From: Anodontia alba
Taxonomy: Eukaryota > Mollusca > Bivalvia > Lucinida > Lucinidae
Direction of reading: 5' to 3'
NCBI GenBank assembly: GCA_964016985.1
Contig: OZ024828.1
Coordinates: forward strand, 81,080,033 to 81,144,032
DNA length: 64,000 nt
Shown here: one piece after another, positions 38,330 to 49,692 of the stretch
How positions within the stretch are numbered: the stretch's first letter is position 1
How the letters are laid out: each line of letters starts with the position of its first letter
Notes under the pieces: generated by a model
Database searches by the model: none
What the model was told of the DNA's origin: nothing
The model's input: only the letters and a program-made list of their open reading frames with translations
Translations under genes and position numbers: made by a program

Positions 38330-38855
38330 GGCAAGACACAGTGTTTGACAACTGAGCCATTCCATAAAAAAACCTACAAATTACGTATTAGAAATCATGA
38401 TGATGCCAAACTGCCAGATGTTTAGTGACTCTCAGTATATGACTGACCAAACTGGTCAGGCCATGGCCTGGTGGCACTGAGAGTGGTGTATAATATGTGA
38501 CTTTAAACAGTGCTGGTTCATTATATAGTGCAGTACTAATTTTAGACAAATCTGTAATGTGTAAGACAGAATACACAAGATGATACTGAAAAACGGAAAA
38601 TTAAAATGCTGTTAAATTGTACTGATTCTTGAATGTGCTAAAACTGCTATTAATTCCTGTATCTAACTGAAACATACAAGCGTTTGACTACCTTAGAGGC
38701 TACAAGACATTTGAGGCACTCTAACAATTTTCTACATTTTCACCATCAATGCTTGATTAGACCAGGACAATACTGCATATCTATATGTACATGTGCTGAT
38801 TTCATTTTTGTATATTATGCTTATTATAGTTTGAAATAAAAAAAATTGCAACTGG
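38330..38855. other. Intergenic, nothing recognised
   Basis: No repeat symmetry or coding signal seen. Confidence 0.4.
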
Positions 38856-38924
38856 TATGAATGCAGGTGTTTTTTTGTTTTATATAATTCTACCATTTAT
38901 TATATATATTTCCATTTTGATTGA

Positions 38925-39078
38925 AATGTATTCAAAAGCATTCAAAAAGTATTTGAATACATTTGCAAAGTATTTGTATTTTCATTTGAATACATTCATA
39001 AAAAATGTATTTGTATTCTGTATTCATGAAATTTCAAAGTATTTGTATTCGTATGCGAATACTTTGGAAAGTATTCGA
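38925..39078. repeat. Local AT-rich repeats of a GTATTTGAATAC motif
   Basis: GTATTTG/GAATAC and CAAAGTATTTGTATT strings recur six or more times in both orientations. Confidence 0.6.
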
Positions 39079-39087
39079 CCCCAGGTC

Positions 39088-39312
39088 TGTACACCACAAC
39101 CTCCTTATAACTCTTGTTGGGGTCCATAGCATAAACCTTGTTAGTTAAACAACCGTGTTATATCCAAACAAAAATGAATAGATTATATTGAAAAATGACC
39201 ATTTATGGTCATTTTTCAATAAAATCTATACATTTTTTGGGGTCCATCTTTGCACCGTGTTATATCCAAAACTGTGTTATAATGAACTGTGTTATAAAGA
39301 GGTTGTAGTGTA
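39088..39312. mobile_element. M6 MITE
   Basis: TACACCACAACCTCCTTATA and TATAAAGAGGTTGTAGTGTA. The central hairpin GAAAAATGACCATTTATGGT resembles 9251-9485. Confidence 0.78.
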
Positions 39313-39369
39313 TCTACTTACTGAGGGTACACCATAAAAGATCAGCAAAGGACATTAACTGTTGTTTAT

Positions 39370-39575
39370 GTGATATTTTTCTTCTGATTTTCTTTATAAA
39401 ACCATATGTTGTTAGTACTCATTTGAATCGCCTCGACAAGTCGAGGCAATTCAGATGAGAACCAACAACATACAATTTTATAAAGAAGTAGATACATGGC
39501 CTGTAGTCTGAAGACTATGGAATCGCTTAACTGTGCGCTTATAGGGGTATGTGCGGTAATTGGGTCAAATAAGGT
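39370..39575. mobile_element. M11 MITE, left end missing
   Basis: TCTTTATAAAACCATATGTT, PAL-2 arms GTACTCATTTGAATCGCC, then GGGGTATGTGCGGTAATTGG. Confidence 0.65.
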
Positions 39576-39764
39576 ACTTACCATACAGTGCATAGCATTT
39601 AAGCAAGTTCATTTAACTTGCTATATGAGTGCAGAAAAGTGTAGACCTTGTTGCATTCTAGACTGTTTATGGTAAATTTCCTAAAATTTCGAACACTTTA
39701 TTCCATACTCTTTTGGCTTAAATTTTGCTTTTTATGCAGCAGTTTCTTTAAATAGTTAGTGGAA

Positions 39765-39833
39765 TGGCAAACAGTGTAAACCCTGATCAGACTGCTCTTT
39801 CAGAAGCAGTCTGATCAGGGTCTACACTGTTTG
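39765..39833. repeat. PAL-1 hairpin, near perfect
   Basis: GGCAAACAGTGTAAACCCTG, ATCAGACTGCTCTTTCAGAA, complement to GTTTGC. Confidence 0.85.
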
Positions 39834-40261
39834 CATATGTCATTTTGTCAGACGCTTTAGTGTTCGAATTTTTAGGATATTTACCGTTCTCAGGTTTTTC
39901 TGTTCCAAACATTTAGGATCAATATGGTATTCTCTTAACATTCCATAGCTTCTTAAAGAGATGTGCTGTTTATATTTTATTTCTTGTAAAAAAGTATTTT
40001 GTGTGCTATTTTTGCATGTATTCCAAAGAGAGCATCTGTGCAAACAAAAAAAAAACAAAACAGAGCAATACATTTTGTCAGTGCATAATGAACAAACAGA
40101 TAAGAATGTAGATATGGAAGTCACCTAGTGAGAAAATGTAACTTAGATGTGCATCCAACCCAGACTCTCTTATGGGAATTTTCACTGGATGTACATGTCA
40201 TAAGGTACTTTTGCATGTGATGCAGCTCTGGTATTGGGGCATATCAGTCCATACCTCCAGA

Positions 40262-40539
40262 CATCAGGAAAACATGCCTATATAATTTTGACCCCTTTAA
40301 ACCCCACTTGTGTATAGTAAAACTGAGGTTTACAGGGGTATACATTTTCTTATTTCTGCTCAAAAACATTGATTATGGGTACTTGTTAGAATTGCTTTTC
40401 ATCAAGGTGGTTCTAACGAGTATCCACAATCTATGTTTTGAGTGGAAATATGAAAAAAATATCATATTTTTTTATCTGAAAATATTCATTTTTTGGTGGT
40501 AAAATTTACTGTATATTTGAATAGGCATGTTTTCATGAA
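40262..40539. mobile_element. M2 MITE
   Basis: CATCAGGAAAACATGCCTAT, GGGTTTACAGGGG-like arm, PAL-2 hairpin, GGCATGTTTTCATG. Confidence 0.82.
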
Positions 40540-40700
40540 ATATAATGCAATTTTTCAACCAAAGAACTTCACAGTTTTAGCTCACCTGAACCGAAGGCTC
40601 ACAGTGTGAGCTTATAGTATACCAGTGGTTCATTGTCCTTCGGTGCCCATTCACAATTTCAAAAACATCTTCTCCTCAGAAACCAGTGGACCAATTAAAG

Positions 40701-40880
40701 TATGTCATTCCCTTCCACTGAATCAAGAAGAGCAGTTGTCAGTTTCTGGCCAAAGAATGTGCACAATACTGGTTAACGACTTAGAAGACAAATGCTGCTC
40801 AGTAAACGTGAGGTTAGGTGAACCGACCATGCTCTACATGACATCATTGCATTGACTGGACTGTAAGACCTCAACACAAA
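40701..40880 (+). mobile_element. SINE-A, 5'-truncated, inserted in HEL
   Basis: CTTCCACTGAATCAAGAAG to AAGACCTCAACACAAA. Flanking repeats CCAATTAAAG (40691-40700) and CCAATTGAAG (40881-40890) differ at one base, consistent with target-primed insertion. Confidence 0.85.
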
Positions 40881-42114
40881 CCAATTGAAGTCAGATTTTA
40901 TATAGAACATCTGTGCCTCATGGAAACAAAAGTTTATATAATTGGTCCTGGCCACATGACTAAGATGGCCACCATGTCCATATATGGTAAAAATCCTTTA
41001 AAAAAAAGTTTTTCTCCAGAACATTGAGTCAAGTGACCTTGAAATTCGGCTCACAGCAAAAGGGACTTAGCCCTAAAAAGTCCTATAAATGATGACCATG
41101 GGTTGTCCTTGACCTATTTTACAACAAGGAAAATTTTGTTCTTTTAGGCTTTTACATTGGAAAAATCCATCCAATCTTTCATATACACCTCCTCCTCAGA
41201 AACTACTGGACCATTTGACGTCAGATTTCATGTGGAACAGCTATGCCTCGCGGGAACAAAAGTGTACATGTCCTGGTCACATGTCCAAGATGGCCACCAT
41301 GCCCATATATGGGAAAAACCCATTTAAAAATCTTCTCCATGCAGAACCATAAGTCAGATGACCTTTAAACTTGCCACACAGCAAAAGGGACTTATTCTCT
41401 ACAAAAAGTAATATAAATGATGACCCTGAGTTGACCTACTTTATAACAAGGTCAGCTTTGTTCATTTAGGCTTTTTTTTTATTTTGGAAAAGTCTGTCCA
41501 CACTTTTGAACATTTTGCCTCAGAAACAGATTGAAGTTAGATTATATGGAATATCTATGCCTCATGGGAACAAAAGTTTATATAATTGATCCTGGTCACA
41601 TGACCAAAATGGCCACCAAGCCTATACATGGTAAAAACCCTTTAAAGGTCTTCTCCAGAACCATAAGTCAGATGACCTTGAAACTTGGCACACAGAAAAA
41701 GGGGCTTAAGCCCTATCAGGTTTATATAAATGATGATCCTGGGTTGACCTTAACCTATTTTACAAGAAGGTCAACTTTTTTCATTTAGGCTGTTACATTG
41801 GAAAAGTCCATTCACACTTTCAAACATCTTCTCCTCAGAAGCCACTGGTCGAATGAAGTCAGCTTTAATTTGGAACATCTATGCTTTGCAGGAACAAAAG
41901 TTTATATAATTATCCTGGTCACATGAAGCCCTACAAAATTTATATAAATGATGACCCTTTCTTGACCTTGACCTGTTTTACAACAAGATTAACTTTGTTC
42001 ATTTTGGTAGTAATATTTGAAAAGTTCAAAAAGATGTTTTTAAACGTACAACAAATGGATAAATTGATAAGACCTTTCTGTTGGGACCTTTTTTATTTTG
42101 CACCCCACCCCCCC

Positions 42115-42128
42115 CCCCCCACCCCCCT
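42115..42128. repeat. C-rich run within HEL
   Basis: Runs of C around 42100-42128 interrupt the core repeat. Confidence 0.7.
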
Positions 42129-42391
42129 CTTTAGACTATTGTCCATCAACAACAAGAAACCACTTAGTCAAATTTCATGTGGAACATTTTTGGCTCATAG
42201 GGAACAAAAGTTTATATAATCTGTCCTGGTCACATGACCAAGACGGCCACCATGCCGATATAGACATGTAATAAAAATCCTATGAAAGTCATCCTCTCCA
42301 GAACTACCAATCAATGACCTATCATCTTTTCCATTTTTGCTTGTCTAATAATCAGGTGAGCGATGCAGGGCATCCTTGGCCCTCTTGTTCT

Positions 42392-42475
42392 TATTTCTCC
42401 ATGAAAACATCTGTTGTGGATACACATTAGAAGCTGATAGAGGTTTTTTTTGTTTTTTTTTAATTAGCACTGATA
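42392..42475. mobile_element. M3 fragment
   Basis: CTTATTTCTCCATGAAAACA then TGTTGTGGATACACATTAGA; right half missing. Confidence 0.5.
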
Positions 42476-42544
42476 GCATTATATAATATATATTATCTTT
42501 TATCTAAAAATGACTGACAATGCGAAAAAAGTACCTTGTGATAT

Positions 42545-42780
42545 ATGCACCCAATCAGACTCAAATCAGCCTGTGCATCTACACAGTCTTATTAGAGTCT
42601 TTTTTGTGCACGTGAAGAAACTTTGCAACCTTGACAATAGGAAAATTTACCCAGTGAAGATTCTGATCAGACTGAATGAATGTAAAGACTGATCTAAATC
42701 TTTGCTGGATGTACATGTACAAAGGTGTGTTTTCTGATGTTGCGACTGAAATAAGGAACCTGCATACCTGGATACCACTC
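42545..42780. mobile_element. R187-related copy
   Basis: AGAAACTTTGCAACCTTGAC, AAATTTACCCAGTGAAGATT, CTGATCAGACTGAATGAATG. Confidence 0.55.
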
Positions 42781-42806
42781 ATATCATGAGCTATCATCTC
42801 AGTCAG

Positions 42807-43087
42807 CATGATGAAAACAAGCCTATTCAAATATATTTAAAAGTTAACCACCAAAAACTAAAACCTCTCGGATAAAAATACTGATATTTTTTCATATTTC
42901 TTCTCAAAACATACGATTGTGGGTATTTGTTAGAACTGCCTCAGTGAGGTGTTCTAACAAGTACCCGCAATCTGTGTTTTTTTGAGCAGTAATAAGAAAA
43001 ATAATGTATATCCCTGTAAACCCCAGTTTTACTATATAAAAGTGAGGTTTAAGGGGGTCAAAATTATATAGGTATGTTTTCGTGATG
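42807..43087. mobile_element. M2 MITE, reverse
   Basis: CATGATGAAAACAAGCCTAT, PAL-2 hairpin, AGTGAGGTTTAAGGGGGTC, GGTATGTTTTCGTGATG. Confidence 0.82.
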
Positions 43088-43239
43088 AAGATGATTCTAA
43101 TGAAAGAACACTGCATGTAATGTGATGACATTATAATGATTTCCTGTGCTAACAGTATTAATCTGAGAGTTTCATTGTATTATTCTAAAACTGTTTCAGA
43201 GGTTTTAGTTAAGAGGCATGTTCTGACCAAAAAGTATTA

Positions 43240-43345
43240 ATATTTTTGTTGTTTCCCCATGAAAAAACATATGTTTTGGGTACTTATTAGAAATGGGCAC
43301 TTATTAGAAACTCCTTGCTGGGACACTTATTTAAAACGAATACCT
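43240..43345. mobile_element. M3 fragment
   Basis: TTGTTTCCCCATGAAAAAAC, ATATGTTTTGGGTACTTATT and a partly duplicated arm. Confidence 0.45.
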
Positions 43346-43383
43346 ACCATATTTATGATATGAATTCTGACAGACAGGTGTGA

Positions 43384-43452
43384 GCAAACAGAGTAGACTC
43401 AGATGAGATGCTGCAGAATGCAGCATCTCATCAGGGTCTACACTGTTTGCCA
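43384..43452. repeat. PAL-1 hairpin
   Basis: GCAAACAGAGTAGACTCAGA and complement around GATGCTGCAGAATGCAGCATC. Confidence 0.8.
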
Positions 43453-43506
43453 GTCATCCAGCAATTTTTAAACACAACATCAGGTAGTAAATTGTACTTG
43501 TTCAAA

Positions 43507-43695
43507 TTTAACCCTTGTCCTGCTGAACCCGGATATATTCTTCCTTTGCAAACAGTGAAGAAGCCAATTGATCTGGATCTGCACTGTTTGCCATTAAGTA
43601 TGCGAATTTATATGAACAATCTGGATAATTAATCTGATTGGTTGAAAATTAGAAGTGGGCATGGCATTGTAATATATTCAGCAGGACAAGGGTTT
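43507..43695. mobile_element. M4 piggyBac-like MITE with deleted hairpin arm
   Basis: TTAA-CCCTTGTCCTGCTGAACC, a truncated PAL-1, and CAGCAGGACAAGGG followed by a T run instead of TTAA. Confidence 0.72.
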
Positions 43696-44027
43696 TTTTA
43701 AGAACAAATATGGTAAGAAGTTATTTGTCTGAATACTTATGGTACATATGATACAACATGTTTTCATGAGGAAATAAGAAAATTACCTGAATATTCCCCT
43801 TATTTAGAGTGATGGTAGGGGCGGATGCAAGGTGAGGGTGGAGGGGGGTGTTTATGGGGCTCTGTCAAACCCCTGTTTGACTAAAAATTTTATTTCAGAA
43901 ATTTTGAATCTGATAATTTTTTTATACTGTATAAAATAGTCAGCCACCTTACTCTTCACCTTATAATTCTAAAGTTTCATCAAGATCATTTTACTATCTA
44001 AGAACGTGTCTAAAATTGCTGGATGAG

Positions 44028-44096
44028 TGGCAAACTGTATAAACCCTTAGCAGATACCGCATCCTGAGGCATCTGATCTGGTCTGTTTGCTCAGAC
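44028..44096. repeat. PAL-1 hairpin, decayed
   Basis: GGCAAACTGTATAAACCCTT ... GGCATCTGATCTGGTCTGTT. Confidence 0.45.
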
Positions 44097-44265
44097 CTTT
44101 CTGTTCAAATACTTAGGGTAACTGGATCAATTCAAACATCCTTGGAAATTTTTAACCCTTACTAACCTTTAAAATGCCAAGAAAACCTGTACTGAAAATG
44201 TTGTCTATTTGTGTCATCTGCTGAATATTCTTGCAAACTTTTCAAACCTATTTTTTTGCATACAG

Positions 44266-44336
44266 ACAAACAGTGTGGACACTGATCAGACTGCTCCTAT
44301 GGGAGCAGTCTGATCTGGGTCCACACTGTTTGCAAA
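44266..44336. repeat. PAL-1 hairpin, near perfect
   Basis: ACAAACAGTGTGGACACTGA, TCAGACTGCTCCTATGGGAG and complement. Confidence 0.85.
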
Positions 44337-44605
44337 AATGACTTTTAAAATCACAAGCAGATGACAAAGCAGACGACAGTTGTTGTGATTGGCAGTTTAA
44401 GGGTTAAATAAACCTGGATCCGCTCCTTGGATGCTCTTCACATGTACAACTGGCATCTTATCTAATGTGACACTTGTTTCTAAGCATTGACTTGACTTCC
44501 TTTCACCTGATTTCAAACAAGATTCACATGAGCAGTAACGTCAGAAAAATGGAGTTTCAGTTCTTGATTAATGTTAAACGTTGATTTCAGTGCAGTTTCT
44601 TATTA

Positions 44606-44996
44606 TTACCATATTCTACCTAATTACCGAGCCATTCGCTCAGGTTTTTCATAATTGCAGGGCAAACTTGTGGTAAAATATGTATCCACCTATACTAAGG
44701 GTACACTTAAAATAAAGATCAGTGAAGGACTTATCTGATGATTCTTATGCAATGTTTTTGTTTTGTTTTGTTTTTTTGTTGTGGTTTTTTTATTATTCAG
44801 ATTTTCTTTATAAAGCGTATGCTGTGGGTACTCATTTGAATTGCACCAACAAGTCGATGCAATTCAAATGGGTACCCACAACATATGCCTTTATAAAGAA
44901 GTAGACAAAAATTACACTGGCTGTAATCTGAAAGCTTTGGAAACGCTCGACTGTGGGCTTAAAGGAGCATGTGCGGTAATTAGATTGAATATGGTA
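44606..44996. mobile_element. M11 MITE, full length
   Basis: TACCATATTCTACCTAATTA and GTAATTAGATTGAATATGGT tips. PAL-2 hairpin TGCTGTGGGTACTCATTTGA. The order matches 28107-28455. Confidence 0.85.
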
Positions 44997-44999
44997 ATT

Positions 45000-45760
45000 T
45001 AAAAGGAATTCATATTATGGTAAGGTAGTGTTGATTGAATATAGTGTCATTTCAAAATCAGCATTAACAAGTCGGTTCCGATTTTAGTTTCAGTTACTTA
45101 TAAACGTTAATCATTGGTTTCCATACAGTTTATTAACTTTATTTTAACCAATTCAATTCATGTGGTGGCTTAAGAGTTACTGAACAGAGCTTCAGTTCAA
45201 AAAGCAGTGTTAACAAGTCAGGGTTTTCATTCTTAAGTGTGTTCTTTGTCTCCAAAAGCAATTTTTTATATCTTTATTTGACACGAGTTTCAGTTCCTGA
45301 TAAATGCTAATATTGGTTTTCCATTCAGTTCCTATTTAAAAGAAATTCATATAGTGGCTGAATGCTGACCGAACATAGGTTCAGTTTATAAGCTACATTT
45401 ATATATCAGTGCCCACTTTAGTTCTTGAATTATATCCCTGATAAATGGTAAAGATCAATGAAATATGTATGCTTATTATACAAACTGAAACTAGTCAAAA
45501 GTAAATTAACCAATTTAATCAAAATTGTAAAAAGATGAAATATATAATTATTATTTCTAGATATATAAAGATAGGAGGTTTGAAATGTAGCTGAACTAGA
45601 CAATAATTTGCATCTGCCTCATCAGTATCCTTGAACACATCTGTGACATCTTCATGTTAGAAGTTTCAATGTGATCAATATTTGTAATGTGGTAGTATGC
45701 AGACTAATGAAGTTTTCTTCATATTCAGAGTAAAAGCAACTTAAATTTTAAATCACATAT
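45000..45760. other. Intergenic; fragment of the 50.7 kb repeat at 45213-45287
   Basis: GTGTGTTCTTTGTCTCCAAA followed by AGCAATTTTTTATATC matches the 3' part of the repeat pair at 50664-51114. The remainder is AT-rich and unrecognised. Confidence 0.4.
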
Positions 45761-45761
45761 T

Positions 45762-45975
45762 TTGTTTAATGCTTAGCACTCTGGATAAAATTTTTAGGAG
45801 ACAACATAGAATATTTTCATATTTTTTTCCCAGAAAACAGGATTTGACAGTACATGTGAATTGGAGACAATTTGCCTGAAATGTCAAATCCTTTTTTCTG
45901 GTAAAAAAAAATAAGAAAAAGATCCGGCACCAGTTGGTCATCTGCTGAATTTGCCCACAGCATGGTAAAGGTTAA
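45762..45975. mobile_element. M5 MITE
   Basis: TTAATGCTTAGCACTCTGG, hairpin arms CCCAGAAAACAGGATTTGAC and AATGTCAAATCCTTTTTTCT, end TGGTAAAGGTTAAAA. Confidence 0.65.
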
Positions 45976-46900
45976 AATTATTAGCTCACCTATAGTTTAC
46001 CAATGGTCTGTTGTCAGTCGTCACACTTTCAAAAACATCTCAAAAACCTCTGGATCGATTGAAGTCAGATTTTATATTGAACTTCTATGCCTTATGAGAA
46101 CATAAGTTTATAATTGGTCCTGGTAGCATGACCAAAATGGCAGCCATGCCCATATATGATGAACCCATTCAAAAATCTTCTCCAGAACAATAAATCAGAT
46201 GACCTTGAAACTTGTAACACAGGAAAAGGGACGAGCTCTACAGAAGTTTTGTAAATGATGACCCTGGGTTGACCTTGATCTATTTTACAACAAGATGAAC
46301 TTTGTTCATTTAGGCTTCTGCATTGGAAAAGTTGGACCACACTTTCAAACATCTTTTCCTCAGAAACCACTGGACTGATTAAAGTCAGAATTTATATGGA
46401 ACAACTATGCCTAGTGAGGAAAAATGTTTATATAATTGGCCCTGGTCACATAACCAGGATGGCCATCATGCCCTCATATGGTGAAACCGAGTTTTGAAAA
46501 TCTACTTCTTCAGAACTTTAAGTCAGATGATCTTCAGTCTTGGCATGCAGCAAAGGGACTTGCGCCCTACAAAGTTTATATAAATGATGACCCTGGGTTG
46601 ACCTTGATCTGTTTTACAACACGGTTAACTGTGTTCATTTAGGCTTTAACATTGGAAAATTCTGTCCACACTTTCTAACATCTCCTCAGAAAACACTGGA
46701 CAGTTTTAAGTCAGGTTTTATATGGAACATTCTACGCTTTGCGGGAACAGAAGTTTATATAATTGGTCCTGGTCACATGACTAAGATGGCCATCATGCTC
46801 ATATATGGTAAAAACCTTTTTAAATCTTCTTCAGAACCATAAGTCAGATGACCTTCAAACTTGGCACACAGCAAATGGGACTTGAGCCCTACAAAGTATA

Positions 46901-47109
46901 TACAGTGAAACCTGTGTAAGAAAGCCACCTTTGAGACTGACTTCTGTGGTTGATGTGGAAAGGTGGCTGTCTTATAAAGGTACATGTCATGTAATTTTGC
47001 TATCAAAATTACATGACATGTACCTTTATAAGACAGCCACCTTTCCACATCAACCCTCACTGTTTAAAGTCTGTCTCAGAGGTGGCTCTCTTATACAGGT
47101 TACACTGTA
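46901..47109. mobile_element. M8 Tigger/pogo-like MITE inside HEL
   Basis: TACAGTGAAACCTGTGTAAG, long hairpin GAAAGGTGGCTGTCTTATAA with ACATGTCATGTAATTTTG, and complement to ACACTGTA. TA on both sides. Confidence 0.88.
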
Positions 47110-47457
47110 TAAATAATGGCCCAGCTGGGTTGACCTGGCCCTATTTTACTATAATGTTATCTCTGTTCATTTAGGCTTTAACCTCTGAAAATCTAGAAAA
47201 AAAAACATATATATAAAATCAAAGTTCAAAGAGATTTTATTGATACTTACAACAAATGGATAAAGTGATAAGGCCTTTCTGTTGTCATCATTTTATCCCA
47301 ACAGGTTGTCTACCCCTGCCTTCGGGCTATCCTGCAGCCACACTTTTAAACATATTTTTCTCATGAACCACTGGGCCAGTTAAAGTCAGATTTCATGTGG
47401 AACATCTTTGGTTTATATAACTGGTCCTGGTCACTTGTCTTAGAGGCATACTACAGG

Positions 47458-47604
47458 TTTTCTGGCGAAAGAATATGCACAATACTGGTTAACCGCTTAG
47501 AGGACTAAACCTGCCCAGTAAACGTGTGGTTAGGTAAACTGACAGCGCTCGAAATGACCCCATTGGGTTGACTGGGCTGTAAAACCTCAACACAAACAAA
47601 CAAA
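47458..47604 (+). mobile_element. SINE-A, 5'-truncated, with exact 11 bp duplication
   Basis: TCTGGCGAAAGAATATGCAC to TAAAACCTCAACACAAAC. CATACTACAGG occurs at 47447-47457 and 47605-47615. Confidence 0.92.
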
Positions 47605-47697
47605 CATACTACAGGTAATTATTATTAATTTTCATTCTTCCCGTACTTTTTAACCTTTTCATCTGTCCCATTTCCGTTTTAGCTTGTCTGTTAATCT

Positions 47698-47917
47698 GGG
47701 TCCAGTTGTTCAAAGCTAACGACGTCGTTAGTTAACGATTCGTTAAAATTTACATCGAGTGATACGCAAATATGCTGAAATTTTTTGCTGAAAAAATGTG
47801 AGTAGCATTTTTTCAGCAAAAAATATCAGAATATTGTATATTGAATCCGCTAAAACAGTTAATGAAATGACCCTTAACGAGCTCGTTAAGCTAACGACGC
47901 TTTGAACAACTGGGCCC
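47698..47917. mobile_element. M1 MITE inside HEL
   Basis: GGGTCCAGTTGTTCAAAGCT and GAACAACTGGGCCC. The central hairpin is shortened. Confidence 0.88.
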
Positions 47918-48189
47918 AGGTGATCTATACAGGGCATCCTTGACCCTCTTGTTAAAATTTTAATTTACATGTTTTCAGAGTGGATGTATATGTATGAAGC
48001 CACATGCATGTTGTTAAATTGTCTCAAAGACTGACTGCTGTCAGACTAATTAAACAGGGGCGGAGGACAGGGGTGGGAATGGTTTAAAAATTAAAACCAC
48101 ATGCTGTTTTATTTAAATGTTCTAATGTAATATGGGTATTTCCACTGTTATAATGAAACAGTAGCTGCAGAAAACCATTTGAAGAAAGA

Positions 48190-48400
48190 TTTAATGCTGG
48201 GTAAGAATTTCAGTAGACGACACGTTTCTTATTATTCTAAGAAAATACGTATTGACATTTCATTCATATGTTTTAGTTACAATTTCACGGAGTATCAAAT
48301 AAACATCAAAGCCTATATTCCTGGAAAAATAAGGAAAATAAAAAGTTACCTTTTTGTTGTCTACTTAGTTACATGTATCTCAGAGTGTGGTAAAGGTTAA
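48190..48400. mobile_element. M5 MITE, diverged
   Basis: AATGCTGGGTAAGAATTTC, TTCTAAGAAAATACGTATTG, end GTGGTAAAGGTTAAAA. Confidence 0.5.
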
Positions 48401-48441
48401 AATGGCATCTACATGGTTGATTCTGATAAAAGGGTTTTTTT

Positions 48442-48990
48442 TATCAGCCTCTGTGGTTCAGTTGGCTGCATGTCCAACTGGTAATCAGGTCAGTGGCTTG
48501 ATCCCCGCCGGATCCAACAAAACTCTTGCTTGAAAATTGATCATGAAAGAATTTCTATGGACATTCTCACCCTTCTGCTGATTCAAAAAGGGAAGTTATC
48601 AGTTCCTGGTGAGAATGTGCACAAGTACTGGGCCCAGTTGTTCAAAACTAACGGTGTCGTTAGTTAACGATTCGTTAAAATTTACATCCAGTGATACGCA
48701 AATATGCTGAAATTTTTTGCTGAAAAAATGTGAGTAGCTTTTGCAGTGCAAAAGCTACTCACATTTTTTCAGCAAAAAATATCAGAGCATTGTATATTGA
48801 ATCCGCTAAAACAGTTAACGAAATGACCCTTACCGAGCTCGTTAAGCTAACGATGCTTTGAACAACTGGGCCCTGGTTAACTGTTTAAGCATGCCCAGGA
48901 AAATGTGGTTAGATAAATTGACTGGCTTGACATGGCCTAAATAGTGTTGATTGGGCTGTTAAACTCCAAATCAACCAACTGATACGAATT
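48442..48990 (+). mobile_element. SINE-A split by an M1 MITE
   Basis: Head CCTCTGTGGTTCAGTTGGC with B-box-like GGCTTGATCCCC. The body breaks at GCACAAGTACTG and resumes TGGTTAACTGTTTAAGC after 48873, ending GGGCTGTTAAACTCC. Confidence 0.82.
48630..48873. mobile_element. M1 MITE, full length, inside SINE-A
   Basis: GGGCCCAGTTGTTCAAAACT and its complement. Complete central hairpin TGTGAGTAGCTTTTGCAGTG. Confidence 0.92.
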
Positions 48991-49147
48991 TAAAACCCTG
49001 ATAAGCAGAAAAATTATTTCTATACAATGACTTCAGTGGTGAGGGGATGACTTCTACTGATTAAAGCCAATGTCACTTGATGCATACTACAGGCGATACA
49101 AGTATTCTATTAACTAGTTTTACCCTAAGTATAGGCATTGGCAACCC

Positions 49148-49217
49148 TTCACAAACAGTGTAGACCCTGATCAGATGCCACAGAATGTGGCATCTGATCA
49201 GGGTCTACACTGTTTGT
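49148..49217. repeat. PAL-1 hairpin, perfect
   Basis: CACAAACAGTGTAGACCCTG, ATCAGATGCCACAGAATGTG and complement. Confidence 0.9.
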
Positions 49218-49312
49218 CATTCATCCAGCAGTTTATAAAAAAATCAACCGGGTAGTAAATTGGACTTGTACAAAACTCAGGACAAGTAGGGTAAGGAGGA
49301 AATGTGTCCCTA

Positions 49313-49677
49313 GACTGGCTCCATGTCTCCAGTGACTAAATATTTTTCTCATAAATCTGTTTGATAATCCACTAAAATAAAATAAAAAAAAATGACTATA
49401 AAGGCTGGTCACTACTAGCCTTTATAGTCATGATATTACTTTGGCTTTATTTTATGGGTTATGAAACAGATTATAGAAAAAAAAATATTTCTCCAGTGAC
49501 TAAATATTTTTCTCATAAATCTGTTTGATAATCCACTAAAATAAAATAAAAAAAAATGACTATAAAGGCTGGTCACTACTAGCCTTTATAGTCATGATAT
49601 TACTTTGGCTTTATTTTATGGGTTATTAAACAGATTATAGAAAAAAATATTTTTGTCACTAGAGAATGAAGCCAGTC
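49313..49677. mobile_element. TA-flanked palindromic MITE with duplicated core
   Basis: Tips GACTGGCT / AGCCAGTC flanked by TA (49311-49312, 49678-49679). The ~164 bp core (CTCCAGTGACTAAATATTTT to the A-run) occurs twice in tandem, starting at 49326 and 49490. Each unit is itself a hairpin around TGACTATAAAGGCT / AGCCTTTATAGTCA. Confidence 0.82.
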
Positions 49678-49692
49678 TAATGTGCCCCAGGC

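Larger units (their letters stand above)
40578..42389 (+). mobile_element. HEL element, AGCTC type, interrupted by SINE-A
   Basis: TTAGCTCACCTGAACCGAAG head. Core repeats have CATCTTCTCCTCAGAAACCA, ACATGACCAAGATGGCCACC and AGTCAGATGACCTTGAAACT. The end CAGGTGAGCGATGCAGGGCA is followed by CCTTGGCCCTCTTGTT. Confidence 0.78.
45981..47952 (+). mobile_element. HEL element, AGCTC type, carrying three later insertions
   Basis: TTAGCTCACCTATAGTTTAC head; core repeats as in 40578-42389 (ATGACCAAAATGGCAGCC, GATGACCCTGGGTTGACCTT); end CAGGTGATCTATACAGGGCA then CCTTGACCCTCTTGTT. It is interrupted by M8, SINE-A and M1. Confidence 0.78.

Noticed and set aside
41531..42219. Open frames in the 40.6-42.4 kb HEL element
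   Set aside because: They follow the repeat period and repeat the same peptide with decay; no Rep, helicase or other motif.
46773..47116. Paired open frames on both strands with the same peptide
   Set aside because: Both are translations of the two arms of the M8 palindrome.
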